Below, one piece after another: positions 22,216 to 33,176 of a stretch of DNA of 64,000 nucleotides. Under the pieces are notes generated by a model. That model was not told the origin of the DNA and did no database searches. It saw nothing but the letters and a program-made list of their open reading frames with translations. The stretch comes from Sequoia sempervirens. Lineage: Eukaryota > Streptophyta > Pinopsida > Cupressales > Cupressaceae. The position numbers were made by a program, and so were the translations under genes. Positions within the stretch are counted from its first letter, which is position 1; each line of letters opens with the position of its first letter. The stretch is from NCBI GenBank assembly GCA_007258455.2, contig VDFB02296657.1, forward strand, positions 124,001 to 188,000, written 5' to 3'.

Positions 22216-23400
22216 TGATGCAACTAACTGTAAAATCCTTGGATCTCCTGTAGTGTCAATATTGACCTCTTTTGTAGGCTAAATCAAAATAGGTGATCGC
22301 TCATGATAGTGCTCCAGGAGAGTGTCAAGTTTCCCATCATCTGGAACCTTAAAAAGGTTTTCACCATCTGATACACTCTTTGTTTTATCTTTTGCTTGAT
22401 CTAATACTACCAGATTCTGGTTTTCACCATTAGATCTTTCTTTTTTATTTTTACTTTTGCAGCTAGGAGACTTGACACTCTCCTGATTAAAGACTCTATG
22501 CCAAAAATCGCTAGTGGAACAATCATTTGTGTCATCTGCAGAAAGGAAGTTTACGATAGCTTCGTCATTTGGGAATATGGGTATATCGATAGGTTCAAAT
22601 AGATCCTAGTCAATGAGATCTGGATGAATAAGCGGTAGTGGGTCATTAGGTTGCATGAAATCAGCTATGGTTATGGTCATAAATTAGTTTTTTGGAGGAT
22701 CCAAGGTATGAGGTGGATCAATGATGATACTATTCCCATGATAGTCTTGTTCATTTAAATCTGACTCAGTATCACTAGAATCATAGTCACTTTGTATTTT
22801 AGATTCTCGTGTTTGGGACCCTGACCCTTCACCTTCGATTAGAGTTGGGGTATACTTGTGTATCACATCAACCTTTTTGTCCCTCTAGAACTTATCATTG
22901 TAAATGGTGTCCCATTCATATTCAACAGAGTTTGTGTCAGAGTTATTATCCATGAAATTTTGAATTGTTGCCAAACATGCTTCTCTTGAATCTGAACCTT
23001 CTTACAATGTGAAGACAGTGTCATGCAGTTGTTTGGATGTTCTTTCTTTTGAGTTAGTATCATATCCTAATCTATTTTTCTCTTTCGTAGCAATTCCTGG
23101 AAGGTGAATAGGCTCAACTAACCCTTTTCTTTTTCCAAAAGGACCCTTATCATAGCCCATCTTCTGCATGAATGAATACCCTTTTCCATATCTATCTGTT
23201 GGTAATTTGAAATTAAAAACTACTTCATCTTCATCTTTATAGAGCCAGTTTAGAATTTCTCTATCCTCAGGATCTTCCATAGGGAAATTTTCTTTGATGA
23301 ATCCTCCATTAAACTTTGTGCTTGGCTTTTTTGGTGGTTGCATTGATGTTGACACTACTGATATTTGATGTTGTGTGATAGAAGGTTATCCATGTGACCG
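22216..23400 (-). pseudogene. Spacer between protease and RT with a G-patch-like domain
   Basis: The ORF 23355-23002 (117 aa) contains GKGYSFMQKMGYDKG, then GKRKGLVEPIHLPG and RLGYD. This is the G-patch pattern of a Gly-aromatic start, MGY, a central Gly-Lys and a closing GLGY-like motif. G-patch domains bind RNA or helicases and accompany the protease in some retroelements. An acidic Ser/Asp stretch (22866-22684) and low-complexity sequence follow until RT. Several stops break it. Confidence 0.65.
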
Positions 23401-24604
23401 AGGTGATGTAGGTAAATTAGCAAGACAGAGAGTACTCCCCGACTCCATGGTCCTTGAATTTCAATTTCTTGTCAAAACTATTGGTTAACTGACTGATTTG
23501 TGTATCAATCTTGAGAGAAGTACTAGCACAAGCTTCTCGATTGTTAGGAACCAAAGTATCTTGACTAGCTTTGATGTTGGCACAAGTTTGAATATTTGAA
23601 TTATCAGTTGGTATCGTGATTTCCTATCCATCATAAGGAAACTTAAGACATTGATGATATGTGGATGGGGCAGCTTGCATTTCGTGGATCCAAGGATGAC
23701 CCAACAAGATGTTGTATGCAAGATCACGGTCTAATACTTGACATAAAGTATTTTTGATAACAAGTCCCACTCTGATTGGTAGCATGATTAAACCCTTGGA
23801 CGCTCTTTCCTCATCATCATAGGCTTTAATAGTAATCTTTCTTTTGGGATCAATGGATTCCTCAAAAAATCTGAAAGCCAAAAGTAACTTCATGGTACAT
23901 ATGTTCAAACCAACCCCTCCATTTATTAGGACACATCTGACACGAAACTTGTGGATCATGACTTCTAAGTATAATGATGAATTGTGGGGATGAGTCATGG
24001 AAACATCATCTTTTTTAGAAAATGAGAGACATGTGGATGAAGGAAAGTTTCCTACCATGGCTTGAAATTGGTCCACATCCAAATTAGTGGATACGATTGT
24101 TTCAACGAGGTCCTTTTCAAGAATTTCCTTATGTGCTAGGGAAATCTTCAAGAGTTCTAAGATAGAAATCTGAGTAGGAGTTTTCTGAAGTTGGTTGACT
24201 AAGTCATATTGATGTTGAGGTGGAGGCCCAGTGGATTTTGAGGAGGCACCCTTTAAGAAAACTTTAGCTTGTGCCCTTGTTGTTGCATTGACTTCTCTAT
24301 ATTCCACCTTCTCGTTGACTTTAATAACATTGACCCATTCATTGTCAGTGTAGATATGATTGATTATCGGATCATCAATATGATTCACACTTTTTCCAGA
24401 AGACTTTCCTTTTTGATAGTTGGGAAAAGGGTTGCGAAATGCTTGGTGGTCTTCACTTGATTTTTGATTTTCTTCTATTGTGATGGTGCCATTTTTTATT
24501 AAGTTTTGAATGGAATTCTTCAAGGCTTGACAGTTATTTGTGCGATGACCTTTGCACCAATGATAGTCATAATAGTATGCCTCATTCCATGATGGAGGCT
24601 TCAC
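23401..24604 (-). pseudogene. Zinc-knuckle remnant and aspartic protease
   Basis: The 326-aa ORF (24604-23624) begins YYYDYHWCKGHRTNNCQALK, a degenerate zinc knuckle of the CxxH...GHxTxxC sort typical of plant gypsy gag. The protease follows: FRVRCVLINGGVGLNICTM is the active-site box, where plant elements have VLIDGGSGLNI, so the catalytic Asp is Asn here. YNILLGHPWIHEMQAAPSTY and HQCLKFPYDG are the standard C-terminal motifs. The enzyme should be dead as read. Confidence 0.85.
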
Positions 24605-24619
24605 ACTAGGTTAATAGTT

Positions 24620-26106
24620 TCATTGAGGTGGCAAGGTAATGACATTTTTATCCATCAACTCTTTGAATGCAGATTCCAAAGATTGACCCAGTGGAGTGTA
24701 AGTTCTTCTACTAGAGAAGAATGAAAATAGTTGTGGATTTTTGTTCGAGGTATTCCCTAAGGAGTTGTTATTGTTATTGGTTCCCTGGTAACCTTGATTG
24801 TTGGCAGTCCCTTGATTGGGAGTAGAATTTTGATTCACATTGTTCCTTGGAGGAGGAGGATTGTTTCCTTGATTTGTGACTGAGTTGACATTGTTATAGT
24901 TGTTGTTGTGAGGAGCACTTGGAGTACTAAGAACAAATGGCTTAGTCGAGACATGATTTTCATCAACAACACCATCATTTACCACGTTCTTGTTGCAAGT
25001 CCAAAATTTAGACTTGTCTTGATTGTTGTGATGATTGGATGAGCTAGGATTGTCCTTGTCAATTTTTATTATTCCTCTTTTGACCAAAGCACTTTCAATG
25101 GTTATAGCATCTTCAATCAATTTCTCAAAAAAGGGAGGACAATGTAAATTCAAATGATAGCTTATTTTTGAATTCAAGTTGTTAATGAAGGTGACCATCT
25201 TTTCCTTTTCAAGAATAGGACGTGGATATCTAGCAAACATTCTTCTCCATCTCTGAAGAAAAGTAATAAAAGGTTCACCAGGTTTTTGCACAACTTTGCA
25301 GAGATCTATCATAGTGATTTGGTGTTGGATGTTTTAGGAATATTTTGATATAAACAGATTGATTAATTCCTCAAATGTCTTGACAGGAGGTGTGATTTTT
25401 GATAGCCATTCCATAGATTGACCTCCAAGACTCCTAGGAAACAAATGCATCAAGTAAGTGTCCTCATGAGTGAACTCTAAAGTCATGTTTCAGAAGTCTC
25501 TAACATGATTGATTGGATCTGGTTTCCCATTATAATGATCAAATTTTGGAATTTCACAATGTTTGGGAAATGGAATCATGTTGAGACTTCGATTGAAAGG
25601 ATAAGGACAAATGTCCTCAAGAGTATATTTCTTTTTTGTGGTTCCCCCTTGTAACTCTTTAATTTGTCATTGAAGTGCCTTAATTTTTTGATTCAAAGCA
25701 CTAAGATCAAATCGGGGTGTTTCTTTAGATTTTCTCTTCAAATTCTCGGTATCAAAGTCATGAGGCAATTTAGCTCCTTGGTCAGCTAGATAGAGGAAAT
25801 ATTTTTCTTTATTGCATTGCAAGATCTTTTCTATGGATTTGTGAAATTTGGGGTCTTGCTCAGCCTCTCTAAGGTGATGTTCATCCTCTTGTTCATCATC
25901 ACTATCTACAAGAGTTTTTTTATGACTTTGTACTTGTGGAATGGATTTTCTTCTCTGTTATCCATGTCGTTGTTGAAAAGTGGATTATGACTTATACTGT
26001 AAAGAGGATTACTACTTTCACCTTCTTCTTGAGTTTTTTGGGTATGACCTTCTTGTTGGATTTTGTCCTTCAATTTATTGTATTGAGATCTTGTAAAGAT
26101 AGGCAT
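24620..26106 (-). pseudogene. gag polyprotein, broken
   Basis: It starts MPIFTRSQYNKLKDKIQQEG (26106). An acidic linker follows, then the retrotransposon gag domain (PF03732-like): MEWLSKITPPVKTFEELINL with FISKYS (about 25410-25340), then CKVVQKPGEPFITFLQRWRR and MFARYPRPILEKEKMVTFIN (25312 on). A stretch of PPPPRNNVNQNSTPNQGTAN ends at FKELMDKNVITLPPQ (24620). Stops lie near 25670, 25490 and 25336. It is the coat protein precursor of the gypsy element and leads straight into the zinc-knuckle/protease ORF. Confidence 0.85.
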
Positions 26107-26436
26107 ATGATTTTGAAGAGTTCTTCTAAACTTAGATCACAGTCTTGATAAGTGTGACAATGATGATATCTTGATCTGATAAGATGGGAATCCTATGATA
26201 TGATCAAAGATGTTCCTAATTTTTTATTGTGGCTTCCAATGATGAAGGATGTCAGAATCTTGTTGGGGAAGTTGAATCAATAATCAGAATTTTTTTTGAA
26301 AGGTGCACTCTTAATATTTGATCTTTGTTTTTGAAGAAATGTTTTAAGATCACTCAAGGATTTGACTGGGATGTGATGGATATTCAATAGAAGTTTGTGG
26401 TATATTATCAAACTAAAGAGGTGGATTAAGATTATG

Positions 26437-26691
26437 TCATTGAGATAGAGCTAATCTCTTATAATAAGCTCGAGAATCCAAAGGCTCTATAGCGTACTCG
26501 TCAGTGAATCCCCTAACAAAGTCTTGGTATCTATGAAGAAATCCATGGTAATAAAGCAAGACGTGTCGACTTTTGTACAAAAATTTTCTTCTTTGCAATG
26601 TTTTCTTATACCCTAAATGTTTCTTGGGTTTCTTGATACTATTGGAAACTGATTTCTTGACAAATTTTGTTGATTTCCACTCTCTAAGCAT
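26437..26691 (-). CDS. Small basic ORF upstream of gag
   Basis: 84 aa starting MLREWKSTKFVKKSVSNSIK with many Lys/Arg, then YHGFLHRYQDFVRGFTDEYA and ending YYKRLALSQ. It lies 330 bp upstream of gag in the same orientation. Ogre-type Tat elements carry an extra ORF1 before gag, so the place fits, but the protein is much shorter and I see no domain. It may be a fragment or chance. Confidence 0.3.
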   Translation of the reverse strand: MLREWKSTKFVKKSVSNSIKKPKKHLGYKKTLQRRKFLYKSRHVLLYYHGFLHRYQDFVRGFTDEYAIEPLDSRAYYKRLALSQ

Positions 26692-26759
26692 GGGAGAAAT
26701 ATCATAATGTTATTGGACCAAAGATGTCAGAAAAGTCAGGTTTGTGAAAAAAAATGACA

Positions 26760-28375
26760 GTGGCAGATGCGCTACTCCGTACCCTATATGCACTATAGAA
26801 ATAGTTATATGCTCTGGAGAAACTATCAAATACGCTACAAAATACCTTAAATGTGCAAAGATATGCCTTAGATGTGCTACAGAAAAATTGTTTTCACTGT
26901 GATTAAAATTTTTTGCAACTATAGGGTTTTAGATGTGCTGAACCAACCAATGGATGCGCTAGAACAAACCCTATATGTGCTAAATTTTACCCTATACGTG
27001 CTAAAATAGTTTTTGAATGATTTTATTTGTCATTTTTCATGTTCATTTTGAATGATCTTTTATCTAAATTAATGTGAATGAAAACACAGCAAACACTCTG
27101 AATTAAATGGAATGTAACCAAACACAAATAAAGCAAACACATCCTATGGTAAAGACAGGACAATATCCGCTAGATTCCACGCGAGTTTCCCCAGCCGCAT
27201 ATCGATAGCGTGTGAATTCAGAAGCTTGGCTGCATGGGCTCCCCCTTATAGTGCACTCTCTTCTCAGGCCAACCAAGCTTCCAACCCCCATGAAACTCCC
27301 ATGGAAGATTGATCACCTCTACTACAGATTGTGAAGATGTGGATGCCTTCACACCAACTAGTGTTGCGCTAGCAAATAGAAGGTTTTTGGTTTACTAAAC
27401 AATGGTGTTTAATTTGGGACCCCCATTTGAGTGGCCATACATGGGGCACAAGATTAAGTTTCATTTAGGAGGCACTCTAGCCTAAAGAGGTTAAGCTCAA
27501 CATGGTTTTGGGGATTACAACTTGGTCAGTATGACACATCCACACTCGTAATCTTAGGTTTTCCCTTAAGATTCACATTTGTATACCGTTCAGGGGTAGC
27601 TTGGCTTTAGCTCCATTGTTGGTTTGAGTCATGTTGGGGTGATGAAATCCCCAGGCAGGCCCAATTTCTAGAGGCAATAATCATTTCTCTTACACTCAAG
27701 ATCGCATTACTGCACAAGTGGAGAGGATACTTCAGTTATTGCATCAAGGTTACACAGGGATAAAGTGGGTCTGGCTTTCTAATCACCTAGTTTACAGAGG
27801 GTGAGAGCATAGTCACCTACCACTTTCAAGCACAATCAAGCAAAGTAAACAAATTCATTTTAATGCACCAAATCACAATGATTTAAGCTAAGTGAAGATA
27901 TTGCTTCACAACCAACATGGAGTTCATTTTAACTACATGATCAAAGTGAGGTGACTATCCTAGATTGATTCATTTTAAACTAGAAAAGATCATGTCTGCG
28001 GAATGTGTCAGACTCAGAATCTTGTTTTTGTGTTACAACCCAGATGCGTAGAAAAAGACCCTAAATGCGCTACAGAAAATCCTAAATGCGCTAAAACGGT
28101 TCTTAAATGCACTACTTTAATTAAACGCAAATTTAAATCTATAAATGACACAGTAGTTAATGCTCTAAAATCTACCTTAAATGTGTTACTTTAATTAAAT
28201 GTAGATTTAACTCTAAATGTAATGAGACTATATGCACTATTCTATCTCTCGGATATGCTAAATTAACTCTCAGAAGCACCGAAACAGTCCCCAGATGTGC
28301 TGAAATACCTACAAAATAGAAGCATTAAATTCCTAGATGCGCTACAAAAAGTATCAGATGTGCTAAAATGCTGAA
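26760..28375 (-). repeat. Degenerate TAGCGCATCTAGG motif arrays (right, two blocks)
   Basis: Blocks at 26760-27005 and 28020-28375 are full of CCTAGATGCGCTA, CCTTAGATGTGCTA, CCTATATGTGCTA and similar words, every 20-40 bp. On the minus strand these read TAGCGCATCTAGG, in sense for gag-pol and within its leader. Between the blocks (27010-28010) is a non-coding leader with GC-richer sequence and no recognised domain. Confidence 0.8.
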
Positions 28376-28451
28376 TTTTTCTGAAAGTCAAACTCCAAAA
28401 CGTGGAAACCTGTCAGAATTCTCTACAAGAAAAAGTCAAAATTGGGGCATA

Positions 28452-28470
28452 GGCCCCACGGTGGGCACCA
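28452..28470 (-). other. Primer binding site of the gypsy element
   Basis: On the minus strand TGGTGCCCACCGTGGGGCC begins 5 bases after the LTR end. It starts TGG like other LTR-element primer sites and resembles the TGGCGCCCAC...GGGGC type I associate with Tat-like elements. The matching tRNA was not determined. Confidence 0.75.
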
Positions 28471-28475
28471 ATTTA

Positions 28476-29554
28476 TGTGTATATGAAAATATGCCTATCA
28501 TAATGAATTCAAAACACATTCAATAAAACTTTATATCACAAAAGCTTAAAGAAAATTAAACAAACTCTTAGTGCAACTTTTTCAAAGTCATTTTATTGCT
28601 CCCTATCTCCAGCGTTTTGTTGATTCAAGTTGCTCTCAGATTTAGTATGCCAAGCTCAATGAAATGGACTACTAGAGAATGATATTTAAACTAAAATGCA
28701 TACTATACTAAGATGCAAGATTAGGCTATGCTATGATAAGATTATTGCTAGAATGCTAAAGATGCAAGTGTGTAAGTGTAATTGCGTGCCTAGCCAATGC
28801 TTGGATTCGCACATATATTTATAGAGTTTTTCGAGGATTTTGATTGGCTAAGTTGATCAACGGCTGTGATAATTCCTAACAGATCAAACAGTCGAAGATG
28901 GATGAGACTGGAGAGAAAAATAGAAGAAAACGAATAAAGCAAGATTTTTCCATTTTCATGGAAGAAATAAGATGAGATGATAAAAAATCATCTTTTTTAT
29001 AAGATAATGGAAAGATATTGAGAAGATAAATAATGAATTATCAAATTCAATTATGTATTTATGGGTGCATGTAGATTTTTCTTAATTAAATAAATATTTA
29101 ATTAAGATTTTGAGGAAATCAAAAGATTTCATAATTAAATGAAATATTTAATTATGATTTGAAGAAAGCAGATCTTTAATTAAATAAAATATTTAATTAA
29201 ATTTGAAGAAATGACATGTGTATGAAATTAATTAAATAAAATATTTAATTAATTAGAAGAAAGTTTTAAATAGAAGAAAATAAATATTTAAATTTAATTA
29301 AAACAAAAGATTTAATTAAATTCAAAAGATGATAATTAATTTAAATAAATAAAATGTATTTATTTAATTAATCAAGTAGACATGTGAAATAATTAAATAA
29401 AATAAATTTATTCAATTATGGTGGGAGAATAAAATGAATGAACACTATAATTAAATTTAATTACATGTAGAAGACTTTAGAGAAATTAATTAAATAATAA
29501 ATATTTAATTAAATGTTAGGATTAATTAGACATGACCAATTTTATGCACATACA
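28476..29554 (-). repeat. 5' LTR of the gypsy element
   Basis: 1079 bp, TG...CA on both strands and nearly collinear with the left LTR. It keeps an extra segment of about 50 bp near 29190-29245, bounded by a direct repeat of AATTAAATAAAATATTTAAT. This suggests the left LTR lost the segment by recombination between those repeats. Confidence 0.9.
28814..28826 (-). promoter_or_regulatory. Putative TATA box of the gypsy 5' LTR
   Basis: CTCTATAAATATA on the minus strand, in the LTR half that faces the internal region, with an equivalent at 12042-12052 in the other LTR. It is the only strong TATA-like site that is not in the AAT-rich half. Confidence 0.5.
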
Positions 29555-30241
29555 TAAGGATCTATCCAACAAATATAATTTTAATATGTTTTTGTTTTAT
29601 TATGTATTTGTTTTCTTAGTTTTATTAAACATAGGTTTTTCACTGAAAATCAAGCTCTTTGTGTTTTACATGTGGAAAAATAGCAGATTATCAAAAAAAA
29701 AATTGAAAAATATGAGTGCACCAAATATTGAAGTCCTTTGATCCAACGAAAAAAAATTGAATTTCGATACATGCAAAAAAAATTACACATTATACGATTG
29801 TGTTATGTCTAAATTGTAATTGGTTTGACTTCGAAACTTTATTAACTTAGAAAAAATATTCAATAAAAAGCCATCTAACCAAGTGGAAGCACTAGATATC
29901 GTAGTTACAAATCTAAATTTGAAATAATTAGAATTTTATCCTTCATGGAAAAAAAGTTATGCATTACACGGTGAGCGTCACTTTTTAAAAATGTTGTTTT
30001 CTGAAAAAAACTAGTTTTCGAGGGAGATGGAAAAAGAAGTGCAATATAATTCCAAAAATTTTGAAAAAAATATATTTAGAATCTACAGAAAAAATATCAC
30101 GAAACTGTACTTTGCATCATCTTCAAATTCCTCATAGTTTAGCCACTATAGGTGACTGAAAGTGAACATTTAGTTAAAAAAATACTTTGAGTATCTAGTT
30201 TGGCCAAAAATTATAAACCACTATTGTGGGATCCCCCATCA

Positions 30242-30650
30242 ATATGATGAAATTTCAAGTTCAAAGTGTTCATGAGATGAGCTCCATTCCTATAGACCCT
30301 TATTCATTATCGATGTTGAGTCCATAGGTATGCAACTAGTATTAAAGATATTATTATTGCATTTGAACAATTAAATGTTATATTTGAATGTTTGTCTCAT
30401 AACATGCTTTGGATGTCAAATAGTTTCCTGGTGGACCTTCAAGCTCCACACCTCATTATTCATGTCCTTTCAGTTTAACCTATTCATAATGTTCTAGTTT
30501 TCTAAAAAATTGATGAGAAACACAAACATTGGTTGGTCTTGTGAGACCCTAATTATATTTACCATTCAACATCCATCTCATTCTTCCATTCTTGTCATCA
30601 CGCATATTTTAACCATTTTATATCACATATCCCAATCTTTAACACCTTAT
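30242..30650. other. Unassigned DNA right of family 1 copy C
   Basis: It shows no repeat seen elsewhere in the window and no supported gene. Confidence 0.4.
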
Positions 30651-32120
30651 ATATTATACCACCTTCCTCCATATTTCATCTTATACACATATCATTACAA
30701 GAAACCTTTCCTTCTACTCATTATTGACCAAATCGCTTATACATTATTACTACACACCTCAAATTCCCACTTCATGTCCTATATTCAAACCTTAGACACC
30801 GCCTAATTCACGTTATGGTTTAATATTCCCTCCTAATTACTTTCCATTAACCTCTAGAGTAAAGTTCACCTTAAAAAAAAATTATTATCCCATCCTAGCT
30901 CATCCAATTAATCTCTACTAGTCCATTATATGTTCCATCATCCCCTCTTTGTCACATTATCTTCTCCTAATTCATTGTTTGTCCCTTTATTCCTTCCTAA
31001 TCCCATCCCATTAACATTTAATAGTTCACCATATTTTCCATGATCCCCTCATAGCCCATCCCACTAATATCTACTAGTCCATCCTATGTTTCATTATTCC
31101 CTTCTACTCCCATCTTATTGTACCCTTTATTATTTCACCCTATGTTCCATCATCCCCTATGTTCCACTCTATGTTCCTCTACCCATTCTATGTTATACCA
31201 TCTTTATCCACGTTTCATCATATAACTCTTCTCTATTATTACTACACACATGTCAAGTTCCCACTTCATGTACTATAGTGAAACCCTAGACACCTCCTAA
31301 TTCACCCTATGTTCCATTATTCCCTACTAATCCCATCCCATTAACCTCTAATTGGTCACCCTATATTTTTTTATCCCATCCTAGCCCATCCCATCAATCT
31401 ATACTAGTCCATCCTATGTTCCATTAACCCCTTTTATTCCCATCCCATTACCCTCTCTTATTTCATCGTATGTTCCATTATCCCCTCTTGGTCTTGTCCC
31501 ATTATCTTCCCCTAATTCATCCTATGTTCCTCTATTCCCTCCTAATCCATTCCCATTAACCTCTAATAGTTCACACTATATTTTTTTATCCCATCCTAGC
31601 CCATCCCATTAATCCATTCTATTCCATCCTATGTTCCATTAACTTCTATTCACATCCCATTACCCTCTCTTATTTCACCATATTTTCCATTATCCCCTCT
31701 TGGTCTTGTCCTATTATCTCCCCCTAATTCACCCTATGTTCATTTATTCCCTCCTAATCCCATCCCATCAACCTCTAATAGTCCACCCTACATTCTCTGA
31801 TCCACTCTTGGACCATCCCACTAATCTCTACTAGTCCATTATATGTTCCATTATTGCATTCAACTCTCATGTCATTGTACCCTCTATTATTTCACCATAT
31901 GTTCCATTATCCCCTTATGTTCTTGTCTCTTTATCCCTTCTATGATATAACACCTCCATCCAAATTTTATCCTATACACGTGTATCGTTACAAGAAATAT
32001 TTCCTTCCACTCATTATTGACCAAAGTTGTCTTCTCCATTACTGTTGCACACCTCAACAACTAACTTTGCATGCCATTGTAAAACCCTAGACATGTCCCA
32101 ATTCATCGTATGTTCCATTA
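30651..32120 (+). repeat. Pyrimidine-rich satellite, about 216-bp higher unit
   Basis: CCTAATTCACCCTATGTTCC recurs at about 31297, 31512 and 31730, a spacing near 216 bp. Each unit is made of shorter words such as CATCCTATGTTCCATTA and CCCATCCCATTAACCTC. Longer blocks around ATTATTGACCAAA and AAACCCTAGACA recur at about 30720, 31230 and 32020. The ORFs in this stretch (30510-30806, 31086-31289, 31854-32090) are the same satellite translated and are not genes. Confidence 0.75.
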
Positions 32121-32700
32121 TTCCTTTGAAATCTTCTAGTAACATAGTAATTCTCTTTTCATTCATGTGAACTTCATTGTGGAATTATCACTATGTTGAC
32201 AACATGCCCTCATTAACATTACTTCATCATCATATGAAATTTGAATCTCAATGAGCACTTAACTTGGGTATTTGCAAGAGTTTGGACTATCCCAATGGAC
32301 TTAGTACTTTCACAATTCTATGATCTATAAGCACTTTATTGTAGTATCAAATGAGGCAAACCATTTACTCATTCATGCAAGGTCACTAACACCAATAGGG
32401 ATTATACTATTGCATAGACTACCATCACTTCCCAAAGTTTTCTTAACATTATGTTTCAAGTTCTTTCAACTATCATTGACCTATACCTTGTATTGATTTT
32501 TGTTATCAGTATCACCATTCTTAACTAGCTTCCTTCAAAGGTTGTTGCACTCATGATGCATGAATTTTCTACATTTTTATCTATGAAGTTGTTGCACTTT
32601 TACATTTTGAATTCCTGGTCATTTATGATAGTCATATTGTTGCTCTTTTGATTTTCATTTGCTACTCATTTATGACAGTTGTAAAGGAACTACCTGAACT
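32121..32700. other. Unassigned DNA
   Basis: It has a more even base mix than its surroundings and no open frame of note. It may hold upstream introns of the gene fragment at 32752. Confidence 0.35.
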
Positions 32701-32751
32701 TGTTTACATTAATGTTAGATATGTTGTTTTATTTTCCGTTGTTCACATCAG

Positions 32752-33176
32752 ACAACCCTAGTGATGTTGGTGGCACGATGGACTGTGGAGTTGTTGCAGC
32801 AATAGACAGTTTTGATCCTTTGAGAGAGGTATGCAACATATTAGTCAATTTGACATTATATTTTCTCTTTTATGGCCTATTTTATTGAAAATTTTCATGA
32901 TACTTGTATTTAGTTTAATTTCTATCTTGATGGTTGCTACATGTGGGTGTCACTCCAAATTGTGGACGTGGTAATGTTGTAAATGTGCATGATGACTATT
33001 TGTATGCAGTAAGTGACTATTTTGTTATATGTCATTCCATAATTCAATTTCTCTGTATTAACATCTATAATTTTTATTGTATCAATTGCAGCTCCAAAGG
33101 AGTCTATAGAGGAGGACTAGTGAGCATGTTTGAAAGACAAGAGAACCAACAGCCACTCCATCCAGTCAAATTTTGA
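32752..33176 (+). pseudogene. Possible three-exon gene fragment, related to the 3' end of the W-core gene
   Basis: Exon A (32752-32828) follows a CACATCAG acceptor and reads NPSDVGGTMDCGVVAAIDSF, then DPLRE, ending at a GTATGC donor. A second exon ends TATGCA at a perfect GTAAGT donor (33009). A third begins after TCAATTGCAG (33091) and is open to TGA at 33176 (SKGVYRGGLVSMFERQENQQ). CTAGTGATGTTGG in exon A is identical to a stretch of the last W-core exon at 63714-63726, at the matching place after an intron. The link rests on one 13-base match and the context, so it is tentative. Confidence 0.3.

Larger units (their letters stand above)
11685..29554 (-). mobile_element. Tat-lineage Ty3/gypsy LTR retrotransposon, 17.87 kb, defective
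   Basis: Both LTRs are present, with primer site and polypurine tract placed for minus-strand transcription. GAAGG (11680-11684) and TAAGG (29555-29559) form a target duplication with one mismatch. The coding order is gag, protease, RT, RNase H, a second RNase H, integrase, as in gypsy elements. The second RNase H marks the plant Tat lineage, which includes Ogre. Length, a small ORF before gag, and a long 3' region with an antisense gene all fit Tat/Ogre types. Many stops, frameshifts and two lost catalytic Asp residues show it cannot move by itself. Confidence 0.92.
11330..30237 (+). mobile_element. Family 1 TIR DNA transposon, copy C, split by a gypsy element
   Basis: The two pieces are 11330-11684 and 29555-30237, 1038 bp together, matching copy B end to end. 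The left end GGGTAAACCCACAAAAGTGG and right end GTGGGATCCCCC are inverted. ATCA flanks both (11326-11329, 30238-30241), the third independent 4-bp duplication for this family. The break falls between TAGTCCTTGG and ATCTATCCAAC, which are contiguous in copy B as TAGTCCTCAG...CTATCCAAC. The intervening DNA is the LTR retrotransposon. Confidence 0.85.
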
